Source: a virus. From it: a stretch of 43,474 nt of DNA. The stretch spans positions 1 to 43,474 of IMG/VR virus record IMGVR_UViG_3300042448_000896. One strand, written 5' to 3'. This document shows positions 8,155 to 17,846 of this stretch, piece after piece (the first letter of the stretch is position 1; the number at the start of each line of letters is the position of its first letter). The notes below the pieces were generated by a model that ran no database searches, was not told the origin of the DNA, and worked only from the letters and a program-made list of their open reading frames with translations. The translations under genes and the position numbers were made by a program.

Positions 8155-10942
8155 AAATGTTTTTAGATTTTGTTAAGTATGGAACCGCTGCGTCGTTCGG
8201 GAAGGCACCAACATTATAATAATGATAACCACACGTATGCAAATCGCCGTATTCTTGGCTATCGTCGGCAGTCATAAGTGTTGTTAAGTGCCCACTACTT
8301 TCACGTATAATTGTAGTTTGTACATCAGTTACATTACTATCATTTTCAACATACACGTTTTGTGGAGCATTGTGTGAGGCTGCGTTATTATGTGTTCCTA
8401 ACTTGTTGTATGGATTTTCACCCCATGCAGTTAATTTCTTATTGGTGCCTGATTGAAATACACAAAATCTACAATTGGTTCCAGGACTAAAGAATTGGTG
8501 TACTGAGTAATCATTGCCTGTAATTTGGAGACCGCTGTCGCTTAGATTCGCAACCGATACTTTTTGAAATTGACTTTGGTATCCTACGTTTTGGCCGATA
8601 CCTAACTGACCATAGTTATTTCTTCCACATGCATACAGATGATTGCCTGTTGCGGCCGTTGAAACAAAGTGCACCGTGTGGTCTAATCCAGTGTATAGTG
8701 CTTGGGATTTAACGGTTGAACCAATTGTTTTTTCTACTGCAGTTGGGAGTGATTTATATGCAGTTGATCCATTTCCTAGTTGACCATAACCGCCATACCC
8801 CCATGCATATAGAGTTCCATCTGTCGTTTGAATATAACCAAATGTCAAGCCTCCAGTTCCACCAAATGCAGCATTTGCTATGCCAGTCATTCGCTTATGA
8901 ATTTGAGTGCTCCCGCTAAATGTTAGTGGTGCCGTCGACGATGTGATAGGCACTAACAAATCATTACTACATAATTGGAAGGTGTTAGCAGATAAAACTT
9001 TCACTACATAATTAAGTGTACCGGACTTGGCGATGTCATAATCTTGCAATCCATGTGGAGATGTAGAGGTGTAAGTACCTGAATCATATGCAGTTGTACC
9101 GCCGGTATAAGAAGATGTTACTGGATTTAAGACTGGGACCCATGTCGGATTACTATTGCTGAAATTGATCCGACCCATTTGACCCCAACCACCATAACCA
9201 CATGCCCACAATGTATCGTCTGTTGCTAAAACATATCCAGTCTGCGCGTTACCGTCTCCAATTAGCCATGCTTTTCTAACAGTCTTTCCACCTGGATTTG
9301 TTGCACGCGGAAGGTAAGCTGTGGAGGTGCCGGCGCCTGGAGCACTTGAGCCAAGCCCTAGTTGACCATACCGATTGCTTCCTGCAACCCATAGGCGACC
9401 ATCCTTTGTTATTGCATATACCGTCTCGGCCGTGGAGTAACTTAAAATAACTTCATCAATTGGTTCTCCGTCAAACGCGAGGTTTGGTGAAGTGAGGTAT
9501 GTTGCTGATGCCAATGGGAGAGCAACGCCCGTTTTGCGAACAGAATTCCATCCATACGAATATACAGTATCATCTGCATATTTTATGTATGTGTTATATG
9601 TATCAGAATAAACGTTCGTAGCATTTTTAGAGTATATCGGAAGCGTGTACCCAAGAGCATTACTATAAACATCTCCATATCGTAATGCACGAGAACCGTC
9701 GGATGCTCCATATGCCTTAACATGGTTTTCGTAATTTACAAATACTGCTCCGAGGTATGGTTGCACACCGTAAGAATTATAACCTTTTCCATTTAGACTT
9801 CGGATCTTATGATCTTTTGATTCGGCCAGGTTATCAACATAAGCTTTATTGACGAGAATTGATCCTTCAGCGGTAGGTCCTACGATACCGGGTGTGTTTC
9901 CTCGAACATAACCATTTGTATCTCTAAGAGGAATTCCTATAGATCCAGTTGCAGCGGTCGTCGACGCATTTGCTAACTTCGTATAAGATATTTCACCGTT
10001 TGATAGTAACAACCTTTTATTGATATCAAACGTAAATTCAGAGCCTACGTTTAGCGAAACCGTTCCACCGTAAATATCAATTGAAGAGTTAGCATCCTTA
10101 CCTAATAGAGTGACACCATTTCCACTGTTGAGTGTAAACGTAACGGTCGCATCCTTTTTAGCTTTAATGTAATAATGTACATCGTAATATGATGGAGCAC
10201 CCGTTGCACCTGTTGATCCAATGAATCCGGTTGCACCGCTTGATCCCATAAGAACTTTGGTTCTCAAATCGGGAGTCGTGAATGTTCCAGGATTAGGCGC
10301 TTCTAATTTAGCAGCCAGTTCAGGATATGTTTCCGAATTGTATGTAGTTTCACCATCGCATAGTAACCAAGTGTTTTCAATCAATCCAGTTGAAGGAGCT
10401 GAATTTAGTCTAACACCAATAACGGTTCCAACTGGAGTAATTTCTTGAGCTGATACTAAAGCGGACTTAGCAATGCCGAGCTTAACTTTGTCAACAACAG
10501 TGTTCAAACTCTCAAACGCAATATTGCCAGCTGGATTATGGTATACGTAACCTTCAATTTGGTCTTCCTTGAGTGTTGGCCACTGATATGTTCTTCCGCC
10601 AAGAGTAAGCTTACCACTTCCAGAGATTAAAGTGTTAGCTGATAGAGTCTTATCTCCTAGAATTACTAAGTTGTTTGTCAGCAAAAGTTCACTTGAAGAG
10701 TTGACAGTAAGAGGTACATTTCCACCACTTCCGCCAACCGTAATTCCGTTACTGAAAATTTTGTTACCTAATACCGTTTGTGCGGAATTATCCAATAGCA
10801 AAACACCATTGCGTGAAGCATAGGAAGAATTGATGGTGCTAACCTTTCCGATTATTCCATTGGTCTTTAGTCTCCATGTCTCAAATGTATCGGTGCCCAA
10901 TACACCAGTGGCGCCAAATAGGTCAAAATCAATTGTTTCCAT
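8153..10942 (-). CDS. Tail fibre with collar domain and RCC1-type repeats
   Basis: A 929-residue virion protein. The N-terminus (DTFETWRLKTNGIIGKV, residues 18-34) is the attachment unit common in fibres of marine T4-like phages. Residues about 169-234 (TPVGTVIGVRLN..WLLCDG..FTTPDLR) match the phage tail-collar domain. From roughly residue 380 to the end there are repeated RCC1-type units with the signature 'LxxxGxxxxGQLGxG' (for example AGSNRYGQLGLG, AWGYGGYGQLGNG, ACGRNNYGQLGIG, AWGENPYNKLG), consistent with a seven-bladed beta-propeller or similar. RCC1 repeats are best known from eukaryotic proteins, but they also occur in bacterial surface proteins. I infer a receptor-binding head; the ligand is unknown. 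Confidence 0.85.
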   Translation of the reverse strand: METIDFDLFGATGVLGTDTFETWRLKTNGIIGKVSTINSSYASRNGVLLLDNSAQTVLGNKIFSNGITVGGSGGNVPLTVNSSSELLLTNNLVILGDKTLSANTLISGSGKLTLGGRTYQWPTLKEDQIEGYVYHNPAGNIAFESLNTVVDKVKLGIAKSALVSAQEITPVGTVIGVRLNSAPSTGLIENTWLLCDGETTYNSETYPELAAKLEAPNPGTFTTPDLRTKVLMGSSGATGFIGSTGATGAPSYYDVHYYIKAKKDATVTFTLNSGNGVTLLGKDANSSIDIYGGTVSLNVGSEFTFDINKRLLLSNGEISYTKLANASTTAATGSIGIPLRDTNGYVRGNTPGIVGPTAEGSILVNKAYVDNLAESKDHKIRSLNGKGYNSYGVQPYLGAVFVNYENHVKAYGASDGSRALRYGDVYSNALGYTLPIYSKNATNVYSDTYNTYIKYADDTVYSYGWNSVRKTGVALPLASATYLTSPNLAFDGEPIDEVILSYSTAETVYAITKDGRLWVAGSNRYGQLGLGSSAPGAGTSTAYLPRATNPGGKTVRKAWLIGDGNAQTGYVLATDDTLWACGYGGWGQMGRINFSNSNPTWVPVLNPVTSSYTGGTTAYDSGTYTSTSPHGLQDYDIAKSGTLNYVVKVLSANTFQLCSNDLLVPITSSTAPLTFSGSTQIHKRMTGIANAAFGGTGGLTFGYIQTTDGTLYAWGYGGYGQLGNGSTAYKSLPTAVEKTIGSTVKSQALYTGLDHTVHFVSTAATGNHLYACGRNNYGQLGIGQNVGYQSQFQKVSVANLSDSGLQITGNDYSVHQFFSPGTNCRFCVFQSGTNKKLTAWGENPYNKLGTHNNAASHNAPQNVYVENDSNVTDVQTTIIRESSGHLTTLMTADDSQEYGDLHTCGYHYYNVGAFPNDAAVPYLTKSKNI

Positions 10943-10947
10943 ATATC

Positions 10948-11184
10948 TTAACTATTTATACCTGCTAACTTTGATACTTGATGTTCTAGCACTTCGCATC
11001 GTTTTATCAATTCTTCAATCTGATTTTTCATTTGTGCATGTTCAGACTTTTGTTGAGCAATCGCTTTCTTTTTCATCTTAGCATTAAGATATGCATCTCT
11101 ATTTGTATTAACGATAGAGTTGGATTGAGTATCGCGACATAAATCGCGATACTCATCAACCGGGACCATATGACTTAAACTCAT
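10948..11184 (-). CDS. Small coiled-coil protein in the baseplate operon
   Basis: A 78-residue protein with an N-terminal segment MSLSHMVPVDEYRDLCRD and a C-terminal heptad-like helix (about residues 35-73, QMKNQIEELIKRCEVLEHQV) that should form a coiled coil. It overlaps the stop of the upstream 1715-residue baseplate protein by 4 bases, so it is translationally coupled to it. The fibre gene follows 5 bases downstream. Position suggests an oligomerising adaptor or assembly factor for the fibre/baseplate junction; no function is known. Confidence 0.7.
   Translation of the reverse strand: MSLSHMVPVDEYRDLCRDTQSNSIVNTNRDAYLNAKMKKKAIAQQKSEHAQMKNQIEELIKRCEVLEHQVSKLAGINS
10953..10960 (-). promoter_or_regulatory. 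T4-type late promoter box (TATAAATA)
   Basis: A perfect TATAAATA on the minus strand, 10 bases before the ATG of the RCC1-repeat fibre gene at 10942. It lies within the 3' end of the coiled-coil gene. Confidence 0.75.
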
Positions 11185-14100
11185 GTGGTAGCAATTGCTC
11201 TGAAGTTTTTAATACGTGGGACGTCAACAATATTTGCACCGACAAATTCAATCTTAACTCTAAATGAACCAAATTCGCTAGGTGTAGATTTAATCTGATA
11301 ATGAATTTCAGAAAACGTATCAGGATCGGTGTTTACTGGGATGAATCGTGGATTCAATATTGGAACGCTGATCCAATCCCCGCTGTCATCATACTTAACA
11401 TACACGTTTAGATTGCACACAGTGGATGGTCGATTTGCGTCAAAGTAAATATCAAGCTGATCTGCCTTTTCGGCTAATTGAATGTCACGTGTAACATAGC
11501 GAGAAGTTTTTGCTGTATCCGTTTGGATGTTGTTGCGAATCAACTTAACATTTAGGCGGTCAGTGTCAATGACTGGAGTGATATAATCAGAAGTAGTATA
11601 TAGAGTAGAAGTAAGCTCTACCAAATTATTACGATTCACACCATCCTCGTCATCGGACCATGCCTTCTTGCTCTTATATGCTTCATATGTAGAGTCGGCT
11701 TCAACTTTATAATTGTTACCAATAATGGTGATTTGATTTGTAACTGATGTTTTGATGTCAGCTGATATTGCAAGCTCAACTGTATCTTGATCTAAGACGA
11801 AGTTAGAGACCTGATGATTAGCCATCACTGCTATTGCTGTTGCTTGTGTACCGCCCGATCCTGGCGGATCAATTGTGACTGTTGGAATGTTGGTATAGCC
11901 TTCACCTTGATTCGTGATAACAATTTCAGAGATTCCGTCACTTGAATTTCGAACTGCATACGCAGTTGCGCTACCATCAATAGTGACTGTTGGCGCTGAC
12001 GTGTAACCTGAACCAGCATTTGTAACTTGGATTCTTCTTAGCGTTTGTACTGATGGAGTATTAAATACAACTTCTTTTTGAGAGTTTGCATCAAATTGAG
12101 CACGGTATAAAGTAAATGTAAGATCTACTGTTTGTTCTGGCGTCCATGTTGATGAGTTTGCACTGACAAAGAATACGCCTCCGTATGGATTCTTCGAGAT
12201 AGTCTGTCCAGCATCTGCGATGTTGGGTTGACCTAATGTTGCCGTGAATACTTTGTAATCAACATCAGTACTCTTACAAACGACTGCATATTCTTGATAT
12301 GGAGATAGGTACACTGGCTGTTCAAATTCAAAATATGTCGGAGGTCCTGGAAGTTGATTGTCAGATACAATCACATCAGCTGTCTTCTTAATCACCGTTG
12401 AGAGTGGAACTACATTTTGCGTAGGCATCCCATTTTCACATGTAACAATATAAATTTCAACTGGAGTATTTGTGGAAGATTTCTTGGAAAAGAATAAGTC
12501 AATACCAACAGCAAAGATACCTTCATCATTGTCGATTAAAAAGCTCTGCGCAATAGGGTCTTGATATCCACATACACCATGACTGTTAGCAACAGTATGA
12601 GTTACATTATTGATTCTGATTTCAGCAACTGGTGTTCTTACAAGTTCAGGAACGGCCGTCGAAAGAATCGCTGACTGAACCGTCTTAGTCATTCCAGATG
12701 CAACATAGTTAGTTGATGCATAACTCGTTATCTCTGGAGAAGAATTTCTTGGAGAATCTGATAACTTAAATTCACGTTCACCCGTCAAGAATCGCAAACC
12801 AGACTTCGTGAAGTCTGGTACAACAAACACTCCAAATAATTCACCGTCTTCGTTTGACTTAATTTGTGTTTGGCTACCTGGTGTAATTTCAGGTAGATAT
12901 GGTCCTACGATGTCATCATTCTTTCTTTCATTAAACTCAGTTTCAGTTAGATTGTAACAAGTAAATCCAACATCAACTCCATCAAAGAATGGGTAGTAAA
13001 TAGTGTTGGCCTTAAGAGCTTTGGCGCTGAAATAAATGTAACGGCGACGAATATATGGTCGAACCGAAAGGTCAACCACACGTTCACCTAAATCGACGGT
13101 CGTATTATCAGTACCAATTGATGTGGTTAATCCGTCTCTGCGGTATTCAATCTGATTAGCAAAACGTTTTCTTATTTTCTTACGAGTCTTCTTTCTGTAT
13201 GAGTTCACCGGCTTCCCGCCCCAGTATGCGGTCCAGCTATTCCATTCAGTGCCAAGAATGTCAACATCAAGCACGTCTTCCAGTCCGGTTAGAACGTTTA
13301 TAAATGAATCTTTAAGCGAGTCATTTTGAACAACATTTGGTGCAATTTCATTTGTCTCACACCAATAATCTGCTGATGGGTAGAGACTTAATTTACCAAC
13401 AGCTGTTGCTGTGTCAAGAGGAACAATTGTGCGTGATTCGCTTGCCGCGCTCTGTTTGATATAAGCAAGTGGTTTATACGGTAAAGTTATTGAACGATCA
13501 TGTACACCGCTCAACCAGCCTTCAGGCATTACCTGAGCGGTGCTAAATGCCTTAAGTTTAAGACTTCTTGTTGAGAAAGCGGGGCGGCACTCATTGGTAT
13601 CTGGATCAACCGCGCACACGCTGTTGCCTTCGGATGTATCACTTACATTATGACCTATGAAATTGTCGACTACAAAACCATTCTTAAATCGGTCAATACC
13701 GAGGTCATCGAGAATAGTCGCATCATTTGCGTTCTTTTCAAGCAATGAAAGCGTCGTGTAGTATTCAAGATTTGAGATTCGTTTTTCTAATGAGCGGATG
13801 TTACTCATTGTGTATCTCTTATTGTCAATCTTTTCTATATCTACGTCGTCAGGACCGAATGTATATGGGCCGATGTTAAGAGTGTATAACTCCATCGCGT
13901 TTGATGGAATAGATCTCTTCCTAGGCTCAGTTGAAGCAACACCTTTAAGAATTGAAAATTCTCCGATATTGTTAACGACTACGCTATCAATTCGAGGAAT
14001 GTAGTATTCAAGATCAAACGTGATTGTGCTGTATGGATCAATTGGAGAAAATTGTGATGCGCCAAGTACATAGCGGAAGTCAAGAACGTCAATGAGCGGA

Positions 14101-16328
14101 GTAGTACCATATGATGGAATATCCTCAAGAGGTATTTGAACTGTCGATGTTATTCCTCCGCTTACGACGGTCTTCTTATAACTGAGAGCGTCATAATAAA
14201 CCGCGTCGGACGTATCAAAGTCATAGTATGTAACGGTAAGAGTAACTGGCACAGTGTCCTCACCCGTTTTAGTTATTCTAATCGTTGCGTCTTCATAATG
14301 AGAATCATATTGTCCATCATTAACAATTTCATATGTAGGACCACTAGGACCAGTAACAGACACAAGATGCTTAATGCCAGTGAGTGTACGTACTCCATTG
14401 ACAGGATTACTTATTGTGCGTGTCGCTGTCTTAAGAATTTTATTACCTCGCTTAGCAGTGCCAGTCACAGAAGCAATAACAGTTGCCGTTACAGACGTGA
14501 TGCCTGCGGGTAAACCGTTCAATGTCAAGGTTAGAGTATTTGAACTGGTTCCTTGAGTAACATTTATGTCTGTAACTATTGCCGTTGATGGAGCTCCACT
14601 CACAAGACCAGCGACTCGAACAATAATGTTTGTCGGGCTCTTATCAAATGCGCTCCCAGTATCAGTTACAACTGTAAGTGTGCCAACCGTAGAGTCGGTC
14701 TTTGTGACAGATACGTTACTAAAGACTTTCTTCTTAAGAATTTGTACATCTTCGATGTTCTTTATTGGAGAAAATGGAAGATCATAAAGAGCAGTGCGAA
14801 CATCAGCATCTTTAAGAACTGTGTCTGAGATAAATGTAATAGAACTGCCTAAGACGATTTTCGTATCTTCGTGAATAGTACGAATTTCAGATGTTCCTAT
14901 AAATTTTATGTCATATAGGAAAAGGCGATATGTTCCATCACCATTTGATTCAATTGAACGGATGCGGGTGCTTCCGATTGTCGCGGCGCCGTAAGTCCCA
15001 GACTTAAGAGTATAGATCGTTTCTACATTCTCAATGTCTGGAATGTCACTACCCGAATCAAATATACCATCGACATACATTCCCATGTCAGCTGAAATAC
15101 CAACATTTTGTAAACTGTCGGTTTCTCTGGCTTTAGAAAATTTCAAAGGAATTGCAGAATTCAATTGTACACGATATCCTTTAACATATGCAACCGATGG
15201 ATCGAGCGTGCATATCAAGTCTTCTTGCGCAGCCGCAGCATTTGTGTAGCCGTTATCAAGTAATTGGTTATTTACGTAGAGACCACCATTTGTTAGATCG
15301 TTATACGCTTCACGAATATGAATTGGGAATGGGTTAACCTCATAGTTACCTGACTCTTCATATGTACGCTTTGCAAGTTTATCATCAATCCCAGTAAATT
15401 CCGCTTCAGCGTAATTGACCATCACCTTGTCATCAACAATCTTTAAGATCGTAATGTATTTTTCATCCGATGGTATATCAGTTCCGCTTAACAATTCTAA
15501 CTTAAGATCGATGTAATAGCGATCAGCTCCAGGTGAGCTGTAGTTAAGATATCCTCGAGCATTGTCAAGAAGAGTCTCGTCGGTCTCAGATGTAGCAATG
15601 CCTTCGGTTACTTTAAGAACTGCATATCCGGTGAATTTAGAATTCGCTGGAATATCAGTTGCAACATACTGCTCATCGACTGGAACATAGCATCCTTTGA
15701 TGAAGTATACCCCTTTTGCAACCTGTGCTCCCACCGAAGAATGTACCGATGTAACGTTTAAACCAATTGACCCAACAGTATCATCTTGACTGTTATCTAA
15801 TGATAAAAGATCGCCGACGGAATACTTCGAGATATTTGTTTGGGTTGCACTCGTTTCGGAATTTGTATTCTTAAGAAAAAGCTTGTAACGATATTGACCA
15901 TCTATAGTAGGCGGCTCTAGCGGCTCAACTATAACAACCTTTGCGCGCAGTGGTAGTTCGGCGCTTACTCCAACTGTAGTGCGAGTAACACGATTGTATG
16001 ATGTAAAATCAAATACATCATCCGTAAGGTTTTCGTCTAAATCAATCAGCGGAGTCGATGTTGTGACATCTACACTATAGATTTCAAGCTGATCATCAAA
16101 TCGAGCGCTACCATCAATTACTGGCTTACCGCTCTGATAAATGCTATCGCCGAGACGATCAAGTTGAGCTTGAATGAGTGACTGCAGCTGATTTAGTTCA
16201 CGTGTTTGAACTGCATATCCTGGCTTAAATAGGATACGCATGTAATTTTTATCCAACGGTGTTTTACCGTTAGAGTCTGGCACGTTAACGTCGTCGCAGT
16301 AAGTTGTATTGTATGCAGTAATTGCCAT
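11181..16328 (-). CDS. Giant baseplate/fibre-attachment protein, DUF4815-type
   Basis: A 1715-residue structural protein and the largest gene in the window. The N-terminus (YCDDVNVPDSNGKTPLDKNYMRILFKPG, then AVQTRELNQLQSLIQ) matches the DUF4815 family found in large virion proteins of T4-like marine phages. About residues 830-900 are a helical linker (SNIRSLEKRISNLEYYTTLSLLEKNA). Around residues 1435-1500 there are two copies of a short motif of the form GxGYTxxPTVTI, which recurs in phage structural proteins. It starts at the stop of gp8 (stop and start overlap) and lies where T4 encodes gp9-gp12, so I infer a wedge component that carries fibres. No cleavage signal or membrane segment is visible. 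Confidence 0.8.
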   Translation of the reverse strand: MAITAYNTTYCDDVNVPDSNGKTPLDKNYMRILFKPGYAVQTRELNQLQSLIQAQLDRLGDSIYQSGKPVIDGSARFDDQLEIYSVDVTTSTPLIDLDENLTDDVFDFTSYNRVTRTTVGVSAELPLRAKVVIVEPLEPPTIDGQYRYKLFLKNTNSETSATQTNISKYSVGDLLSLDNSQDDTVGSIGLNVTSVHSSVGAQVAKGVYFIKGCYVPVDEQYVATDIPANSKFTGYAVLKVTEGIATSETDETLLDNARGYLNYSSPGADRYYIDLKLELLSGTDIPSDEKYITILKIVDDKVMVNYAEAEFTGIDDKLAKRTYEESGNYEVNPFPIHIREAYNDLTNGGLYVNNQLLDNGYTNAAAAQEDLICTLDPSVAYVKGYRVQLNSAIPLKFSKARETDSLQNVGISADMGMYVDGIFDSGSDIPDIENVETIYTLKSGTYGAATIGSTRIRSIESNGDGTYRLFLYDIKFIGTSEIRTIHEDTKIVLGSSITFISDTVLKDADVRTALYDLPFSPIKNIEDVQILKKKVFSNVSVTKTDSTVGTLTVVTDTGSAFDKSPTNIIVRVAGLVSGAPSTAIVTDINVTQGTSSNTLTLTLNGLPAGITSVTATVIASVTGTAKRGNKILKTATRTISNPVNGVRTLTGIKHLVSVTGPSGPTYEIVNDGQYDSHYEDATIRITKTGEDTVPVTLTVTYYDFDTSDAVYYDALSYKKTVVSGGITSTVQIPLEDIPSYGTTPLIDVLDFRYVLGASQFSPIDPYSTITFDLEYYIPRIDSVVVNNIGEFSILKGVASTEPRKRSIPSNAMELYTLNIGPYTFGPDDVDIEKIDNKRYTMSNIRSLEKRISNLEYYTTLSLLEKNANDATILDDLGIDRFKNGFVVDNFIGHNVSDTSEGNSVCAVDPDTNECRPAFSTRSLKLKAFSTAQVMPEGWLSGVHDRSITLPYKPLAYIKQSAASESRTIVPLDTATAVGKLSLYPSADYWCETNEIAPNVVQNDSLKDSFINVLTGLEDVLDVDILGTEWNSWTAYWGGKPVNSYRKKTRKKIRKRFANQIEYRRDGLTTSIGTDNTTVDLGERVVDLSVRPYIRRRYIYFSAKALKANTIYYPFFDGVDVGFTCYNLTETEFNERKNDDIVGPYLPEITPGSQTQIKSNEDGELFGVFVVPDFTKSGLRFLTGEREFKLSDSPRNSSPEITSYASTNYVASGMTKTVQSAILSTAVPELVRTPVAEIRINNVTHTVANSHGVCGYQDPIAQSFLIDNDEGIFAVGIDLFFSKKSSTNTPVEIYIVTCENGMPTQNVVPLSTVIKKTADVIVSDNQLPGPPTYFEFEQPVYLSPYQEYAVVCKSTDVDYKVFTATLGQPNIADAGQTISKNPYGGVFFVSANSSTWTPEQTVDLTFTLYRAQFDANSQKEVVFNTPSVQTLRRIQVTNAGSGYTSAPTVTIDGSATAYAVRNSSDGISEIVITNQGEGYTNIPTVTIDPPGSGGTQATAIAVMANHQVSNFVLDQDTVELAISADIKTSVTNQITIIGNNYKVEADSTYEAYKSKKAWSDDEDGVNRNNLVELTSTLYTTSDYITPVIDTDRLNVKLIRNNIQTDTAKTSRYVTRDIQLAEKADQLDIYFDANRPSTVCNLNVYVKYDDSGDWISVPILNPRFIPVNTDPDTFSEIHYQIKSTPSEFGSFRVKIEFVGANIVDVPRIKNFRAIATT

Positions 16329-17815
16329 TATAGTTGGATGATGATTTTAAGTTCTTCGTTTTGATCAGCACTACGATTAATTGTCGCACGATTATCTATA
16401 AAGAGTACATCGGCGGTATTAACTGTTGGAGTGCTTGGGCTGCTTGGAACAATTGATGTAGCCGTTTCAACCCCAGTTGAACTTACAAATACAATTGTAT
16501 TTCCAGAAGTAGTGAGTGGCTTATCAAATCCGTGCTTAGCGCTGTTTGTGTAATAGATGACAACATCGTCTCCATTTTGCTTATATGAATCAACAGTACC
16601 AAGTCTTTTTACAATCTGACCAGAGCCGTTCTTTTGAACAATAGAATACGTTTCATCAATCGAAGAAGCAGTGTAACCTGCCAGCGTGAAGCTTTTCTTC
16701 ATATTTTGAAAAGCTACATTTAAAATAGACAGAGCTCCGTCTAAGGTTGGATTTCTAATCAATGAAACCTGAGAGTATTTTGTATAAACGTCCTGTGACG
16801 ATACATTAGTGTTTGCGAGGAAGCAGACATACCATGCAGGTGTATACTCAGTCATGTCGTACTTAAATCCATTTGTGTTTGAAACATTTGGATAAATGGT
16901 GGCCTCAGTGGTCTGAGTGATGCCTTCGGCTGTAATCGCAATTTTAGCAGTTGGCTTCTTAAAGCTAAAACCGCTTAAGGTAGAAGCGTTTGTCGCAAGG
17001 TCGGAATAATATGCAGATGTTGGTCTAACCGAAGTTATCTTCCCTTCAAAAATTGTGCATAGGACTGGAATTTGTAGCGGAGCTGCGTACGTCATTACAG
17101 TTGAGCCGGATTCATACACTGTAACAGTTCCAGCGACAGATGTTCCATCACCACTATACACACCACCGTTTGCGACGTGGAATCCATAAACAACTCCTTT
17201 GTATTTAAGAGTGCCTGATGTATTAAGATCTTCTTCTACTCCAACAAATTGCGAATTATTAAATTTGCTGTTTGGATCAATATTCCCAATGCATACAATT
17301 GTATATCCGGAAGTGGTTGTTATCATTTCAACCGCACCGTCTCCAGTGTTACCATTTAAGAAAAATGTGTATGGAATTGGATCGGAGCTTGTTACTGCTA
17401 ATGTAGTCGCCGTCGTCGGCGCGTCTAAAACTAAAAACACATTACCGCTTGATGGCTCGATAAAGTATGCAGGCTTATAACTAAGACCTCCTATTGTAGA
17501 AGGATATAAACACGATGCATCATATGGGTCAAATTTCTTATAGTATGATGCAACTGTTGTTGGATTTACGTTGGGTATGACACGTGAATAGTCAGCAAAA
17601 CTCATCTTTATCAGATCTGTTAAATTACCAAGTAAGTTTAACGAATCTCCAGTTGTACCTTGAGGAAAGGGAGCAGACAATCCACCCGAAAGATCTTCAT
17701 ACCATTCATCAGATTTGCCAATGCCAATGTAGTAATTATTAATTGAATCTTGTAGATTTTCGTCCAATAGCTTAGCTAAAGACTTTCTGTAATTCTCAGT
17801 GATGATTGCGGCCAT
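16328..17815 (-). CDS. 8: Baseplate wedge protein gp8
   Basis: A 495-residue protein (T4 gp8 is 334). The N-terminus (ENYRKSLAKLLDENLQ..YYIGIGKSDEW) and the 'LIRNPTLDG' segment match gp8 features, as does the last strand FIDNRATINRSADQNEELKIII, which parallels the T4 gp8 end. gp8 is a dimeric component of each baseplate wedge, bound to gp7. The longer length reflects inserted beta domains around residues 120-330. It has its own late box 19 bases upstream of the ATG and a purine-rich AAAGAGAC just before the start, one of the few Shine-Dalgarno-like signals in the window. Confidence 0.85.
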   Translation of the reverse strand: MAAIITENYRKSLAKLLDENLQDSINNYYIGIGKSDEWYEDLSGGLSAPFPQGTTGDSLNLLGNLTDLIKMSFADYSRVIPNVNPTTVASYYKKFDPYDASCLYPSTIGGLSYKPAYFIEPSSGNVFLVLDAPTTATTLAVTSSDPIPYTFFLNGNTGDGAVEMITTTSGYTIVCIGNIDPNSKFNNSQFVGVEEDLNTSGTLKYKGVVYGFHVANGGVYSGDGTSVAGTVTVYESGSTVMTYAAPLQIPVLCTIFEGKITSVRPTSAYYSDLATNASTLSGFSFKKPTAKIAITAEGITQTTEATIYPNVSNTNGFKYDMTEYTPAWYVCFLANTNVSSQDVYTKYSQVSLIRNPTLDGALSILNVAFQNMKKSFTLAGYTASSIDETYSIVQKNGSGQIVKRLGTVDSYKQNGDDVVIYYTNSAKHGFDKPLTTSGNTIVFVSSTGVETATSIVPSSPSTPTVNTADVLFIDNRATINRSADQNEELKIIIQL

Positions 17816-17834
17816 GTCTCTTTGATGTTATAAG

Positions 17835-17842
17835 TATTTATA
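17835..17842 (-). promoter_or_regulatory. T4-type late promoter box (TATAAATA)
   Basis: A perfect TATAAATA on the minus strand in the 31-bp gap upstream of gp8, 19 bases from its ATG. This is the late box with the longest leader found here, and it is paired with a weak purine-rich ribosome-binding site. Confidence 0.75.
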
Positions 17843-17846
17843 TGAG

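Noticed and set aside
14136-14513. 125-residue plus ORF with many Cys/Arg
   Set aside because: Antisense of the large DUF4815-type gene; composition is not protein-like.
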